A program made the translations under genes and the position numbers. Below are positions 25,485 to 33,475 of a stretch of 57,429 nucleotides of DNA, in pieces. The notes under the pieces are model-generated. The model was given only the letters and a program-made list of their open reading frames with translations, did not search any database and had not been told where the DNA came from. Source of the DNA: Enhydrobacter aerosaccus (lineage in GTDB: Bacteria > Pseudomonadota > Alphaproteobacteria > Reyranellales > Reyranellaceae); NCBI GenBank assembly GCA_903832005.1, contig CAIKZO010000163.1, forward strand, positions 1 through 57,429, read 5' to 3'. How positions within the stretch are numbered: the first letter of the stretch is position 1; every line of letters begins with the position of its first letter.

Positions 25485-26390
25485 ATGACGTCACTGACCA
25501 TTCGGCACGTCACGACCTACCGTTACCGGCAGCCTGTTTCGTTCGGCGAGCATCGCCTGATGCTCCGGCCGCGCGAGCAGCACGACCAGAAGATCGTCGA
25601 GGCGAGCCTCGGCATCACGCCGGAACCCAGCAGCCTGCGCTTTATCGAAGACAGTTTCGGAAATCACGTGGCGATCGCCCGCTTTGACGGACAGGCGACG
25701 GAGCTTAGTTTCGAAAGCATCGTCAGCCTGGAGCATCTGCCGGCGGAGCCGGCAGCCATCGAGTTGGCAGACAGCGCGCAGACAGTTCCGGTCGATTACA
25801 CGGGAATCGAGGTGCCCGAACTCGCCGACTGCCTGCAGCCGCATCATCCCGACCCGGAGAACGAGATCGGCCGCTGGGTCGGGCAATTTCTGGAGAAGGA
25901 AGGTCCGACCGGGACGCTCGAACTGCTCTCCAACCTGTCGCGCGGCATCCAGCAGGGCTTTGTCTATCGTCGCCGGGAGGCCAAGGGCATCCAGACTCCG
26001 CTGGAGACGCTGCGGCTTGGCCGCGGCACCTGTCGCGACTTTGCTCTGCTGATGATCGAAGCCGCCCGCACGCTGGGATTCGCGGCACGCTTTGCATCAG
26101 GCTACCTCGCCGCTCCCTCAGCGGAACCCGCAGAACAAAAAGCCGTTCCTTCACCGTCGGAAGAAGGACCCCACGGCGCCACCCATGCGTGGGCACAGGT
26201 CTATCTGCCGGGAGCGGGCTGGGTCGATTTCGATCCGACGTGTGGCAGCGTCGGCAAGACCGCTTTGGTCACTGTCGCCGTCGTACGAGATCCGAACGAT
26301 GCGCTTCCCCTGCACGGCACCTTCATTGGAGGTCCGTCCGATCCGCTCGGCATGGAGGTTCATGTCAGCGTCACGCCGGGGAGCGCGTAG
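25485..26390 (+). CDS. Transglutaminase-like cysteine protein 1
   Basis: A 301-residue protein with an N-terminal beta-rich bacterial transglutaminase-like domain (LTIRHVTTYRYRQPVSFGEH) and a C-terminal transglutaminase core. The catalytic triad is complete: C183 in GRGTCRDFA, H234 in ATHAWAQVY and D250 in WVDFDPTCG. Such proteins are mostly thought to be cysteine peptidases or amidases, sometimes tied to peptide modification. It has no signal peptide. AGGAG sits just before the start. The next gene, 15 bp on, is a second transglutaminase-like protein, so they are co-transcribed. Confidence 0.9.
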   Translation: MTSLTIRHVTTYRYRQPVSFGEHRLMLRPREQHDQKIVEASLGITPEPSSLRFIEDSFGNHVAIARFDGQATELSFESIVSLEHLPAEPAAIELADSAQTVPVDYTGIEVPELADCLQPHHPDPENEIGRWVGQFLEKEGPTGTLELLSNLSRGIQQGFVYRRREAKGIQTPLETLRLGRGTCRDFALLMIEAARTLGFAARFASGYLAAPSAEPAEQKAVPSPSEEGPHGATHAWAQVYLPGAGWVDFDPTCGSVGKTALVTVAVVRDPNDALPLHGTFIGGPSDPLGMEVHVSVTPGSA

Positions 26391-26405
26391 AAGCAGAGGA
26401 ATATC

Positions 26406-27215
26406 TTGATCAAGATCCAGGTCGGCTACGAACTCGTTTATGACTTCCCGCAGCCGACCCCAATGATCATGGTGCTTGGCACGCATTTCACGCGCGCCGC
26501 GGATATCGTTTCACCGGACTATCCGATCGCCGAGCCGGCCACGCCGATCGTCCCGTATCGCGACGGTTTCGGCAACCTCTGCAGCCGCATGCTCGCTCCG
26601 GCGGGTCGCGTACGCATTTCGGCGCTCGGCGTCGTGCGCGATTCGGGACTGCCCGATGCGGTGGCGCCGTCGGCCATTCAGCACGCGGTCGAGGATTTGC
26701 CCGGAGAGACGCTGGCGTTCCTGTTGGGCAGCCGCTACTGCGAGACGGATCGGCTCACCGAGGCGGCGTGGCAGCTGTTCGGCAACATTCCGCCGGGCTG
26801 GGCGCGGGTGCAGGCGGTCATCGACTTCGTCCATGCGCACATCATCTTCGGCTACGAGCATGCGCGTCCGACCAAGACGGCGTGGGACGCCTTCACCGAG
26901 AAGACAGGCGTCTGCCGGGACTTCGCCCATCTCGCGATCACCTTCTGCCGCTGCCTGAACATTCCGGCGCGCTACTGCACGGGTTATCTCGGCGACATCG
27001 GCATCCCGCCGGTCGACGCACCGATGGATTTCGCCGGCTGGTTCGAAGCCTATCTCGGCGGGCGCTGGTACACGTTCGACGCGCGCAATCACGTGCCGCG
27101 CATCGGCCGCATCCTGATCGGCCGCGGCCGCGATGCCGCCGACGTGCCGATTGCCTACACGTTCGGGCCGAACACGCTGGTAAGCTTCAAGGTCTGGACC
27201 GACCAGATCGGCTAG
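26406..27215 (+). CDS. Transglutaminase-like protein 2 with altered His site
   Basis: A 269-residue transglutaminase-like protein. C160 in TGVCRDFAHLA is intact, and D215 (TFDARNH) is present. The usual catalytic His position (H-x-W in copy 1) reads A200-G201-W202 (MDFAGWFEAYL), so the canonical triad is incomplete. As I recall, much of this subfamily shares that replacement. The start is TTG 26406, preceded by AGAGGA at 26395-26400; no ATG or GTG fits the N terminus (KIQVGYELVYDFPQPTPM). It probably works with copy 1. Confidence 0.87.
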   Translation: MIKIQVGYELVYDFPQPTPMIMVLGTHFTRAADIVSPDYPIAEPATPIVPYRDGFGNLCSRMLAPAGRVRISALGVVRDSGLPDAVAPSAIQHAVEDLPGETLAFLLGSRYCETDRLTEAAWQLFGNIPPGWARVQAVIDFVHAHIIFGYEHARPTKTAWDAFTEKTGVCRDFAHLAITFCRCLNIPARYCTGYLGDIGIPPVDAPMDFAGWFEAYLGGRWYTFDARNHVPRIGRILIGRGRDAADVPIAYTFGPNTLVSFKVWTDQIG

Positions 27216-27220
27216 CGCGG

Positions 27221-27394
27221 TTAGCCTCCGCGCCTTTCCCGGTAGCTGAGCAACGCCGCGGATGCCTCTGTCCAAATGAGCCGCGCATGCTCGATGATTT
27301 CAGATTCCCGAGCGAAGTTGTTCTTAATGCGGGAGTATCGCTGGAGCGCGTCTTGCTCTGCCGCAGCGAGGCGATGCAATTCGAATTCCGACAT
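27221..27394 (-). CDS. Small hypothetical helical protein
   Basis: A possible 57-residue product (MSEFELHRLAAAEQDALQ..., ending YRERRGG), or 64 residues from an upstream ATG at 27415. It is predicted to be almost wholly helical, with alternating charged and hydrophobic residues. No family is recognised and no clear Shine-Dalgarno site is seen for either start. GC content is lower than that of neighbouring genes. It occupies the otherwise empty 250-bp gap after the transglutaminase pair, and it could be a chance frame. Confidence 0.4.
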   Translation of the reverse strand: MSEFELHRLAAAEQDALQRYSRIKNNFARESEIIEHARLIWTEASAALLSYRERRGG

Positions 27395-27464
27395 GGCGGC
27401 CAATCTGCTTTTCATTCAGCTTTAATCGGATAAGCGGACGTACCCCGGGTGCGTCGATATCGGT

Positions 27465-27596
27465 TCAGTCGGACTGATATCCCTGCTCGCGTCTTTGCTC
27501 CTGATCGAGGACGCGCTGGTCCATCACGGTTCCAAGGATGGCCGTGACGGCGAAGGCGCCGGCCAGCATCGCGATGAAGAGGAGATAGGGTCGCAT
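27465..27596 (-). CDS. Small single-pass membrane or exported peptide (43 aa)
   Basis: An ATG at 27596 opens a 43-residue frame beginning MRPYLLFIAMLAGAFAVTAI, followed by LGTVMDQRVLDQEQRREQGY and a short tail. The first 24 residues form one hydrophobic helix; the rest is charged. The ATG follows one base after the TGA of the TPR protein gene, with GGAG in the end of that gene at Shine-Dalgarno distance, so it looks translationally coupled. Function is unknown; a small partner or regulator of the TPR protein is possible. Confidence 0.6.
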   Translation of the reverse strand: MRPYLLFIAMLAGAFAVTAILGTVMDQRVLDQEQRREQGYQSD

Positions 27597-27597
27597 A

Positions 27598-28959
27598 TCA
27601 CTCCAGCCCGAACATCGAGAACTGGCGGGCGACGTTGGGATCGAGGGCCAGTGCAGAGGCCTTGTCGGCCGCGGCTTCCTTGGCGTAACCGCCTCGGGCG
27701 CGGGCCAGGCTGCGACCGTACAGCGACAGCGCCTGGTTCGGCACGAGCGCCAGCGCCGTGTTGTATTCCGTGATCGCGAACTCGGGTTCGCCTTTCTTGA
27801 GAAAGATGAAGCCGCGGGCCTCGTGGGCGTCGGCGTTGTTCGGCATCAGCACCAGCGCCGCGTCGCAATCGGCCATCGCCGTCGCGAGGTCGCGACCCAG
27901 GATCGCCTCTGTCAGGCAGCGGTTGGTGAAGGCGACGCCCATCTTGGGATCAAGGTCGATGGCGGTGCTGTAGTCGGCGAGGGCAAGGTCGTACTCGTGG
28001 CTCGCGAAGTGGGCGTAGCCCCGATTGTAGAAGGCGAGCGGGTCGCTGGTCTTGACTGCGATCGCGGCGTCGAGATCGTGGATCGCCGAGGGCTGGTCGC
28101 CAGCGGTGGAGAAGATCGCCGCACGATTGACCAGGGCGTCGACATTCTGCGGATCGCGCGCCAAGGCTGCCGTGTAGTCGGCCAGGGCGCTCGGCGTGTC
28201 GCCGCGGCGGCTGTTGGCGAGCCCGCGATAGACATGGACCTCGGCATTCTCCGGCGCGAGCGCAACCGCGCGGTCGAGGTCGGCGAGCGCCGGCCCGAAG
28301 TTGCCCATCTGGCCATAGGCATCGCCCCGGCGCATCAGCGCCTCGAGCCGGTCCGGCGACAGCGCGAGTACCTTGCTGAAATCGGAGATGGCGCGCTCGT
28401 AGAAGCGCTTGCGCGTCGTCAGCAGGATGCCACGGCCAAGGAAGGCGAGCGGATCCTTGGGGCCGAGCCGGACCGCCTCGTCGTAATCCGTGAGCGCACG
28501 ATCGGTCTCGCCGGTCGCGTCGAGCGCCGCGGCGCGGCGAAAGTAGGCCAGCGCGTCGGGATTGAGCGGATCGATTGCGGCGTCGTAATGCTTGAGCGCC
28601 TCGGCGTAATCGACGTTGGCCATGATCTTGTCGCCCAACAGCATGCGCGCACTGCCGCGGTTGAGGCGGGCGAGCGCCACCTGCACGGGAGTGAGGGTGC
28701 GCGATTGAAGCGCATCGGAGCAGATCCTCACCATCTGCTCGGCGGTGGCGCGATTCACCTGCAGGCGGTCGGTGAGGCAGGCGTTGGCAAGGGCCGGAGG
28801 AGTGGCCGGAGCGGCCGCTGCGGGCGGCGTCGGCGCCACCCTCGACCGGGTCGGATCGACGGCAAAGGCATCGGCGAAGGGAAAACAACCGATCAGCAGG
28901 GCCGCCGCGCAATAAGCGGACGTCTTGGCGGTCGCATAACGATTACGGACGGATATCAC
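27598..28959 (-). CDS. Exported tetratricopeptide-repeat protein
   Basis: A 453-residue protein with a Sec-like leader (about residues 8-33: TSAYCAAALLIGCFPFADAFA), a Pro/Ala-rich linker, and then about nine to ten TPR units (for example DALAYFRRAAALDATGETDR; AEVHVYRGLANSRRGD; PLAFYNRGYAHFASHEYDLA). TPR arrays mediate protein-protein contacts; the product probably works in the periplasm or envelope. No catalytic domain is seen. The 136 bp upstream of the start are gene-free and presumably hold its promoter. Confidence 0.88.
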   Translation of the reverse strand: MISVRNRYATAKTSAYCAAALLIGCFPFADAFAVDPTRSRVAPTPPAAAAPATPPALANACLTDRLQVNRATAEQMVRICSDALQSRTLTPVQVALARLNRGSARMLLGDKIMANVDYAEALKHYDAAIDPLNPDALAYFRRAAALDATGETDRALTDYDEAVRLGPKDPLAFLGRGILLTTRKRFYERAISDFSKVLALSPDRLEALMRRGDAYGQMGNFGPALADLDRAVALAPENAEVHVYRGLANSRRGDTPSALADYTAALARDPQNVDALVNRAAIFSTAGDQPSAIHDLDAAIAVKTSDPLAFYNRGYAHFASHEYDLALADYSTAIDLDPKMGVAFTNRCLTEAILGRDLATAMADCDAALVLMPNNADAHEARGFIFLKKGEPEFAITEYNTALALVPNQALSLYGRSLARARGGYAKEAAADKASALALDPNVARQFSMFGLE

Positions 28960-29095
28960 GTGCTTTGCTCCAGGGTGTCTTTTTCACCCCCGCGAGACAT
29001 TCGCAGCAAAGCTTAGAACAACTGATAGAACTAACGCCTCCTGTGCAGATCAGGTTGCCGAGATATGCATTTTAGCGAACGTCCGTTTTCCCCGG

Positions 29096-29887
29096 CTATT
29101 TGAGGGGCGTCGTGGGCGGGACGATAGGGGTGCCGCTGCTGGGCAAGATCTCGCCGAGGAATTTCCGGGTGCGCTCGTGCTTGGGATTGCCGAAGAATTC
29201 GGCCGGGGGGCCTTCCTCGACGATCCGGCCTTGCGCCATGAAGATCACGCGGTCGGCGATCCTTCGGGCGAAGCCCATCTCGTGCGTGACGCAGATCATG
29301 GTCATTCCGTCCTCTGCGAGGGAGACCATGGTATCGAGGACTTCTTTGACCATCTCCGGATCGAGCGCGGAGGTGGGCTCGTCGAACAGCATCACCTTGG
29401 GTTCCAGGCAGAGCGCCCGCGCAATGGCGACCCGCTGCTGCTGCCCACCCGAGAGCTGCGCCGGATATTTATCGGCTTGGTCGAAGATCTTCACCCGCGC
29501 CAGCAGTTCGCGAGCCTTGGCTTCGGCATCGGCCTTCGACAGGCGCCGCGTACGCCGGGGCGCCAAGGTGCAATTCTGCAGCACCGTCAGATGCGGGAAG
29601 AGATTAAACTGCTGGAACACCATGCCGATGTCGGAGCGCACGGCATTGACCGCCTTCGAGCCGGCGCTCAGCTCGACATTGCCGACGATGATGCGGCCTT
29701 CCGACTGTTCCAGATAATTTATGCAGCGGATCAGGGTCGACTTTCCCGACCCCGACGGTCCGCACAAAACGATCTTCTCGCCCGCGCGGACCGACAGGTT
29801 GATGTCGAACAAGGCCTGGAACGCGCCGAAGTGCTTTTGAACGTGCTCGAGCACGATCATTGGCGAAGGAGCGGCGACGCGGTCCAT
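29096..29887 (-). CDS. Polar amino acid-type ABC transporter ATPase
   Basis: A 263-residue ATPase of the GlnQ/HisP type: Walker A GPSGSGKST, Q-loop MVFQQFNLFPH, signature QLSGGQQQRVAIARAL, Walker B VMLFDEPTSALDPE and H-loop VTHEMGFARR. It is the last gene of a five-gene operon (aroQ, two permeases, receptor, ATPase) and starts 3 bp after the receptor stop. It energises uptake of the receptor's ligand. Confidence 0.93.
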   Translation of the reverse strand: MDRVAAPSPMIVLEHVQKHFGAFQALFDINLSVRAGEKIVLCGPSGSGKSTLIRCINYLEQSEGRIIVGNVELSAGSKAVNAVRSDIGMVFQQFNLFPHLTVLQNCTLAPRRTRRLSKADAEAKARELLARVKIFDQADKYPAQLSGGQQQRVAIARALCLEPKVMLFDEPTSALDPEMVKEVLDTMVSLAEDGMTMICVTHEMGFARRIADRVIFMAQGRIVEEGPPAEFFGNPKHERTRKFLGEILPSSGTPIVPPTTPLK

Positions 29888-29890
29888 GAC

Positions 29891-30718
29891 TTACTTAACG
29901 ACGAAGGGAATGCCCTCGATGCTGTCCGGAAAGTCGGTCATCGACGATCCCATCCACTTCGCCTGGATCTTCGCCAGCTCGCCGCTGGCCTTGATCTTGT
30001 CGATGAAGGCGTTGATCGAGGCGTTGATCTCCTTCTCGCCCAGGCGGGTGCAGGCGCCGTTGTAGATCTTGCTGAACGACAGCTTGTCTTCGTACGTGTC
30101 CGGCTTCGCCTCGTTGAGGCGCTTGGCGTAGAAGATGTTGCCGCCCACGGCCTGGACCTGGCCGGAGAGCATTGCCTGGATGCTGGCCGCATCGCCGTCG
30201 AAGCGGCGAATGGTGGTGCCCGGAGGCGCGTTCTTGGTCACGTCGGTGTCCTGCATGGCCGCGCGCGCCACGCCGATCACGTACTTGCCCATGTCGGCAT
30301 TGGTCTTGATCTCGGTGGTCTTGGGCGCGATCAGTTTGATCGTGTTGGCCACGTAAGGCTTGCTGAACTGCACGGCCTTGGCGCGCTCCGGCGACATCGC
30401 CATGGTCGCGAACAGCACGTCGGCGCGGCCCGCGGTCAGGGCCGGAATGCGGTTGGCCACTTCCAGCGGCAGGAATTCGACCGTGACCCCCAGCTCCTTG
30501 GCGTAGAGCGCGCCGATATCGGCGTCGATCCCCTCGACCTTGCCGCTGGAATTGACGAAGCCCCAGGGCGCGTTGTCGCCCTGGATGCCGATCACGACCT
30601 TGCCCTTCTTCTTGATCTCGTCCGGCGTGATGGCGAACGCCGGCACGGCGCTCATCGCGGCAATGAGAGTAGCACTGCCGAGTACGGCGCTTCGACGGGT
30701 CAGTTTGGCGATGGTCAT
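29891..30718 (-). CDS. Polar amino acid-type ABC transporter substrate-binding protein
   Basis: A 275-residue periplasmic receptor (SBP_bac_3) with a signal peptide ending AVPAFA. Blocks include KGKVVIGIQGDNAPWGFVN, GIDADIGALYAKELGV and ATMAMSPERAKAVQFSKPY. GGAGGA just upstream fixes the ATG at 30718. Ligand class (amino acid, or a related acid) cannot be fixed. The operon also holds a type II dehydroquinase, which raises the possibility of a quinate- or shikimate-like ligand. Confidence 0.92.
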   Translation of the reverse strand: MTIAKLTRRSAVLGSATLIAAMSAVPAFAITPDEIKKKGKVVIGIQGDNAPWGFVNSSGKVEGIDADIGALYAKELGVTVEFLPLEVANRIPALTAGRADVLFATMAMSPERAKAVQFSKPYVANTIKLIAPKTTEIKTNADMGKYVIGVARAAMQDTDVTKNAPPGTTIRRFDGDAASIQAMLSGQVQAVGGNIFYAKRLNEAKPDTYEDKLSFSKIYNGACTRLGEKEINASINAFIDKIKASGELAKIQAKWMGSSMTDFPDSIEGIPFVVK

Positions 30719-30756
30719 GATGTTTCCTCCTCCAGTGATTTTGGCTTGAACTTCGG

Positions 30757-31398
30757 TCATCGGGCCGTCCCGGCAAGTCGACGCTCGAGCCGTGCGCCGT
30801 AGAGCGACAGCGGCCAGCAGATGGCGAAATAAAGCGCGCCGACGATGCCGAAGACGAGCAGCGGCTTGAAAATCTGGTTCGATAATTGACTTCCCGACCG
30901 CGCCAGCTCGGTGAAGCCGACGAAGGCTGCGAGCGATGTGCCTTTGATGAGCTGCACGAGGAAGCCGATCGTCGCCGGAAGGGAGATACGCAGAGCCTGC
31001 GGCAGGACAACGTCGACCATTCGCGAGGCGTAGCCGAGATTGAGCGCCTTTGCGGCTTCCGACTGTCCCGAGGGCACGGCCTCGATCGCGCCGCGCCAGA
31101 TCTCGCCCAGATAGGCGCTCGCGTGCAAGGTGAAGCCGATGGCCACGGCGACCCAGGCGTCGAGACTGAGACCCAGCAACGCCAGCCCATAGTAGGTCAC
31201 GAACAACTGCATCAGCAGCGGCGTGCCCTGGAACAGCGCGATGTAGCCTGCCGTCAGTCGCTGCAGCACAGGCCAGGGCGACGTGCGCGCCAGCGCGATC
31301 GGCAGCCCCGAGAGCGCGCCGCAGGCGAAGGCGACGGCCGACAGCGCGAGCGTCCACTGCAGGCCTCTGAACAGAAAGAGATATTCGCCGGTGCCCAC
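30757..31398 (-). CDS. Polar amino acid-type ABC transporter permease B
   Basis: A 213-residue HisM/GlnP-type inner-membrane permease with about five helices. The coupling-helix signature for these permeases is AAKALNLGYASRMVDVVLPQAL, split as EAAKALNLGYASRM and VVLPQALRISLPA; YIALFQGTPLLMQLF matches the family N-terminal half. GTG is the start codon, with GAGG 9 bp before it. It forms a heterodimeric channel with the permease encoded immediately upstream. Confidence 0.92.
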   Translation of the reverse strand: MGTGEYLFLFRGLQWTLALSAVAFACGALSGLPIALARTSPWPVLQRLTAGYIALFQGTPLLMQLFVTYYGLALLGLSLDAWVAVAIGFTLHASAYLGEIWRGAIEAVPSGQSEAAKALNLGYASRMVDVVLPQALRISLPATIGFLVQLIKGTSLAAFVGFTELARSGSQLSNQIFKPLLVFGIVGALYFAICWPLSLYGARLERRLAGTAR

Positions 31399-31407
31399 GC
31401 TAATGCC

Positions 31408-32076
31408 TCATCGCACCGGATAGCTGAGATAGCGCGAGCGGATGAGGTTGAACGCGTTCATCAGGAGCCACGACATCGCGAGGTAGAGCAGGGTGATCGT
31501 TCCGTACACCTCGAAGCTCTTGAACGTGTCGCTTTCAATCCGTTGTGCGACCGAGGTCAACTCGTAGGCGGAGATGGCCGCCGCGATGCTGGTCGTCAAC
31601 GTCAGCAGAATGAACTGGGAGGCGAGTGACGGGAAAATCGCCCGCAAGGCCGGCTTCAGGACGATCAGGCGGAAGACCTGACCCTTGCGCAGGCCTAGCG
31701 CCAATCCCGCTTCGACCTGCCCCTTGCCGATCGACTGCACGCCGCCGCGAATGATCTCGATCGCATAGGCGCCACCGTTGATACCGAGCGCGATGATCGC
31801 GGTCGGCGTGGGATCGAGCCGGACGCCGGCGAGGGGAAGGGCAAAGAAGATGAAGTAGATCTGCACCAGGAAGGGCGTGTTGCGGATCAGCTCGACGAAG
31901 CCGATCACCCCCCAGCGCAGCGGCCGGGAGCGCGAATCGCGCAGCATCACGCCGCCGATCCCGACTATGACCGCGAGCACCATGCCGCCCAACGCCAGGC
32001 CGAGCGTGCCGAGGCAGCCCATCAGCAGGCTGGGAAAGCCCTCGATGACCGGCGTGAAGTCGATCTTGTAGTTCAT
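31408..32076 (-). CDS. Polar amino acid-type ABC transporter permease A
   Basis: A 222-residue HisQ/GlnP-type permease with about five membrane helices. Family segments are FVELIRNTPFLVQIYFIFF, GGAYAIEIIRGGVQSIGKG and the coupling helix EAGLALGLRKGQVFRLIVL. It lies 7 bp after aroQ and 9 bp before the second permease, so all are one transcript. Confidence 0.92.
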   Translation of the reverse strand: MNYKIDFTPVIEGFPSLLMGCLGTLGLALGGMVLAVIVGIGGVMLRDSRSRPLRWGVIGFVELIRNTPFLVQIYFIFFALPLAGVRLDPTPTAIIALGINGGAYAIEIIRGGVQSIGKGQVEAGLALGLRKGQVFRLIVLKPALRAIFPSLASQFILLTLTTSIAAAISAYELTSVAQRIESDTFKSFEVYGTITLLYLAMSWLLMNAFNLIRSRYLSYPVR

Positions 32077-32083
32077 TGCGGCC

Positions 32084-32566
32084 TTACACGGGACCCACGC
32101 GCACCGGCTCCGGCAGCGTGTCCGGCAGTTTGCCGACCAGTTGGACGGCCGCCTGCATGGCCACGATGTAGCCGTACGGCCCCAGTCCGCAGATCACCGC
32201 CTTGGATGCGGCGGAGAGCTTGGAGTGACGGTGCAATTCGTCGCGCGCATGGATGTTGGAAATGTGGACCTCGAAAATCGGCTTCTCGAAGATCTTGAAG
32301 GCATCGAACAGCGCCACCGACGTAAAAGAATACGCCGCCGGATTGATGATGATCGCGTCCGCCGTCGTCCGGGCGGCCTGGATCAGCTCGACCAGTTCGC
32401 CTTCCATGTTCGACTGATGGCACTCGAGCGTGATGCCGAGGAACTTGGCATAGGCCTGGCAGCTGGCCTCGATGGCGGCGAGGGTCGTCGACCCATAGAT
32501 GTGCGGCTCCCGGACGCCGAGCAGATTGAGATTCGGCCCGTTGATGATCATCAAGCGCGCAGTCAT
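32084..32566 (-). CDS. aroQ: Type II 3-dehydroquinate dehydratase
   Basis: A 160-residue AroQ. The family motif is near the start (INGPNLNLLGVREPHIYG), with the anion-binding segment INPAAYSFTSVAL and FEVHISNIHARDELHRHS. The enzyme interconverts 3-dehydroquinate and 3-dehydroshikimate. In an ABC-importer operon with a divergent GntR/FCD regulator, a catabolic role (quinate or shikimate to protocatechuate) or service of a related hydroxy-acid is more likely than aromatic biosynthesis; that is inference. It is the promoter-proximal gene of the operon. Confidence 0.9.
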   Translation of the reverse strand: MTARLMIINGPNLNLLGVREPHIYGSTTLAAIEASCQAYAKFLGITLECHQSNMEGELVELIQAARTTADAIIINPAAYSFTSVALFDAFKIFEKPIFEVHISNIHARDELHRHSKLSAASKAVICGLGPYGYIVAMQAAVQLVGKLPDTLPEPVRVGPV

Positions 32567-32612
32567 TGCAGTCCTCCCCGTGACTTCTCGCCGTCACTTG
32601 TCGGCAATTAGG

Positions 32613-32656
32613 CATATGATTGAATTAGTGTCAAAATACGAAATTGATTTCATATG
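32613..32656. promoter_or_regulatory. AT-rich divergent control region with an inverted repeat (GntR operator candidate)
   Basis: Between the start codons of aroQ (32566) and the GntR gene (32721) is a 154-bp AT-rich stretch. CATATGA (32613-32619) pairs with TCATATG (32650-32656), and the arms extend imperfectly inwards (TTGAATT against AATTGAT). A regulator acting here could control both directions. The actual -10 and -35 boxes cannot be assigned with confidence. Confidence 0.4.
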
Positions 32657-32720
32657 AGGAAGTTAATTTTGTATGGTGCATAGAGTGAGCAATAGTTGAG
32701 CCTCCAAGTCGGGATTTGTC

Positions 32721-33404
32721 ATGACGGTCATTGAGAAGGTCGAGCGATTCGCGGAGAGCGAGACCGTTGGCGACGACGGCTATCGCCGCATCCGGGCCGA
32801 CATCATCTTCGCCCGCCTGCAGCCCGGTCAGCGGCTCCGGCTCGAAAGCCTGAAGGACACCTACGGCGTCAGCGTCAGCACGCTGCGGGAGATCCTGAGC
32901 CGCCTGGCCTCGGAGGGGCTGGTCTTCGCCGAGGGGCGCCGCGGCTTCGAGGTCGCGGCGGTCTCCTCCGGCGATCTCAAGGAACTCGCCGAGCTTCGTC
33001 TTCTGCTCGAAGGCCATGCGATGGAGACCTCCTTCGCGCAGGCCGACATGGAATGGGAAGGCCGCGTGGTGTCAGCCCATCACAAGCTCGCCGCGACCGA
33101 GCGCTCGATGAGCGCCGGCCAGATCGATCCCGAGCAATGGAAGCGCTACGACAGCGAGTTCCATCGCGCGCTGATCTCGAACTGCGGCTCGCAGGCGCTG
33201 ATGGAGACGCATGCCGGCGTGTTCGACAAATATTTCCGCTACCAGATGGTCGTGCTGAACTATCGCGGCGAAGAGCCGTCGCATCAGCACGAGGCGCTGC
33301 TGGAGTGCGCCCTTGCGCGCGACGCCGTGCGCGCCAGGTCCATCCTCGTGGCGCATCTCGCGGGATGCGTGGAGCATGCGCTGTCGACGGGGACGCTTTC
33401 TTAG
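32721..33404 (+). CDS. GntR-family transcriptional regulator, FadR/FCD subfamily
   Basis: A 227-residue regulator: a winged helix-turn-helix at about residues 20-85 (YRRIRADIIFARLQPGQRL-type opening; YGVSVSTLREILSRLASEG recognition region) and a C-terminal FCD ligand domain. The FCD metal site is visible: Asp/His in YDSEFHRAL, His in HQHEALLE and His in HLAGCVEHAL. FCD regulators respond to organic acids. It is divergent from the aroQ-ABC operon and probably represses it until its inducer arrives. Confidence 0.9.
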   Translation: MTVIEKVERFAESETVGDDGYRRIRADIIFARLQPGQRLRLESLKDTYGVSVSTLREILSRLASEGLVFAEGRRGFEVAAVSSGDLKELAELRLLLEGHAMETSFAQADMEWEGRVVSAHHKLAATERSMSAGQIDPEQWKRYDSEFHRALISNCGSQALMETHAGVFDKYFRYQMVVLNYRGEEPSHQHEALLECALARDAVRARSILVAHLAGCVEHALSTGTLS

Positions 33405-33475
33405 GTCTCTGGCGGCGAGAGCAGATCCACCACGGGCCGGGCATGATCGCAGACGTCGCGGATCGGATTTAGGTC

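Noticed and set aside
28960..29095. Possible small gene in the 136-bp gap upstream of the TPR gene
   Set aside because: No frame with a start and ribosome site; treated as promoter region.
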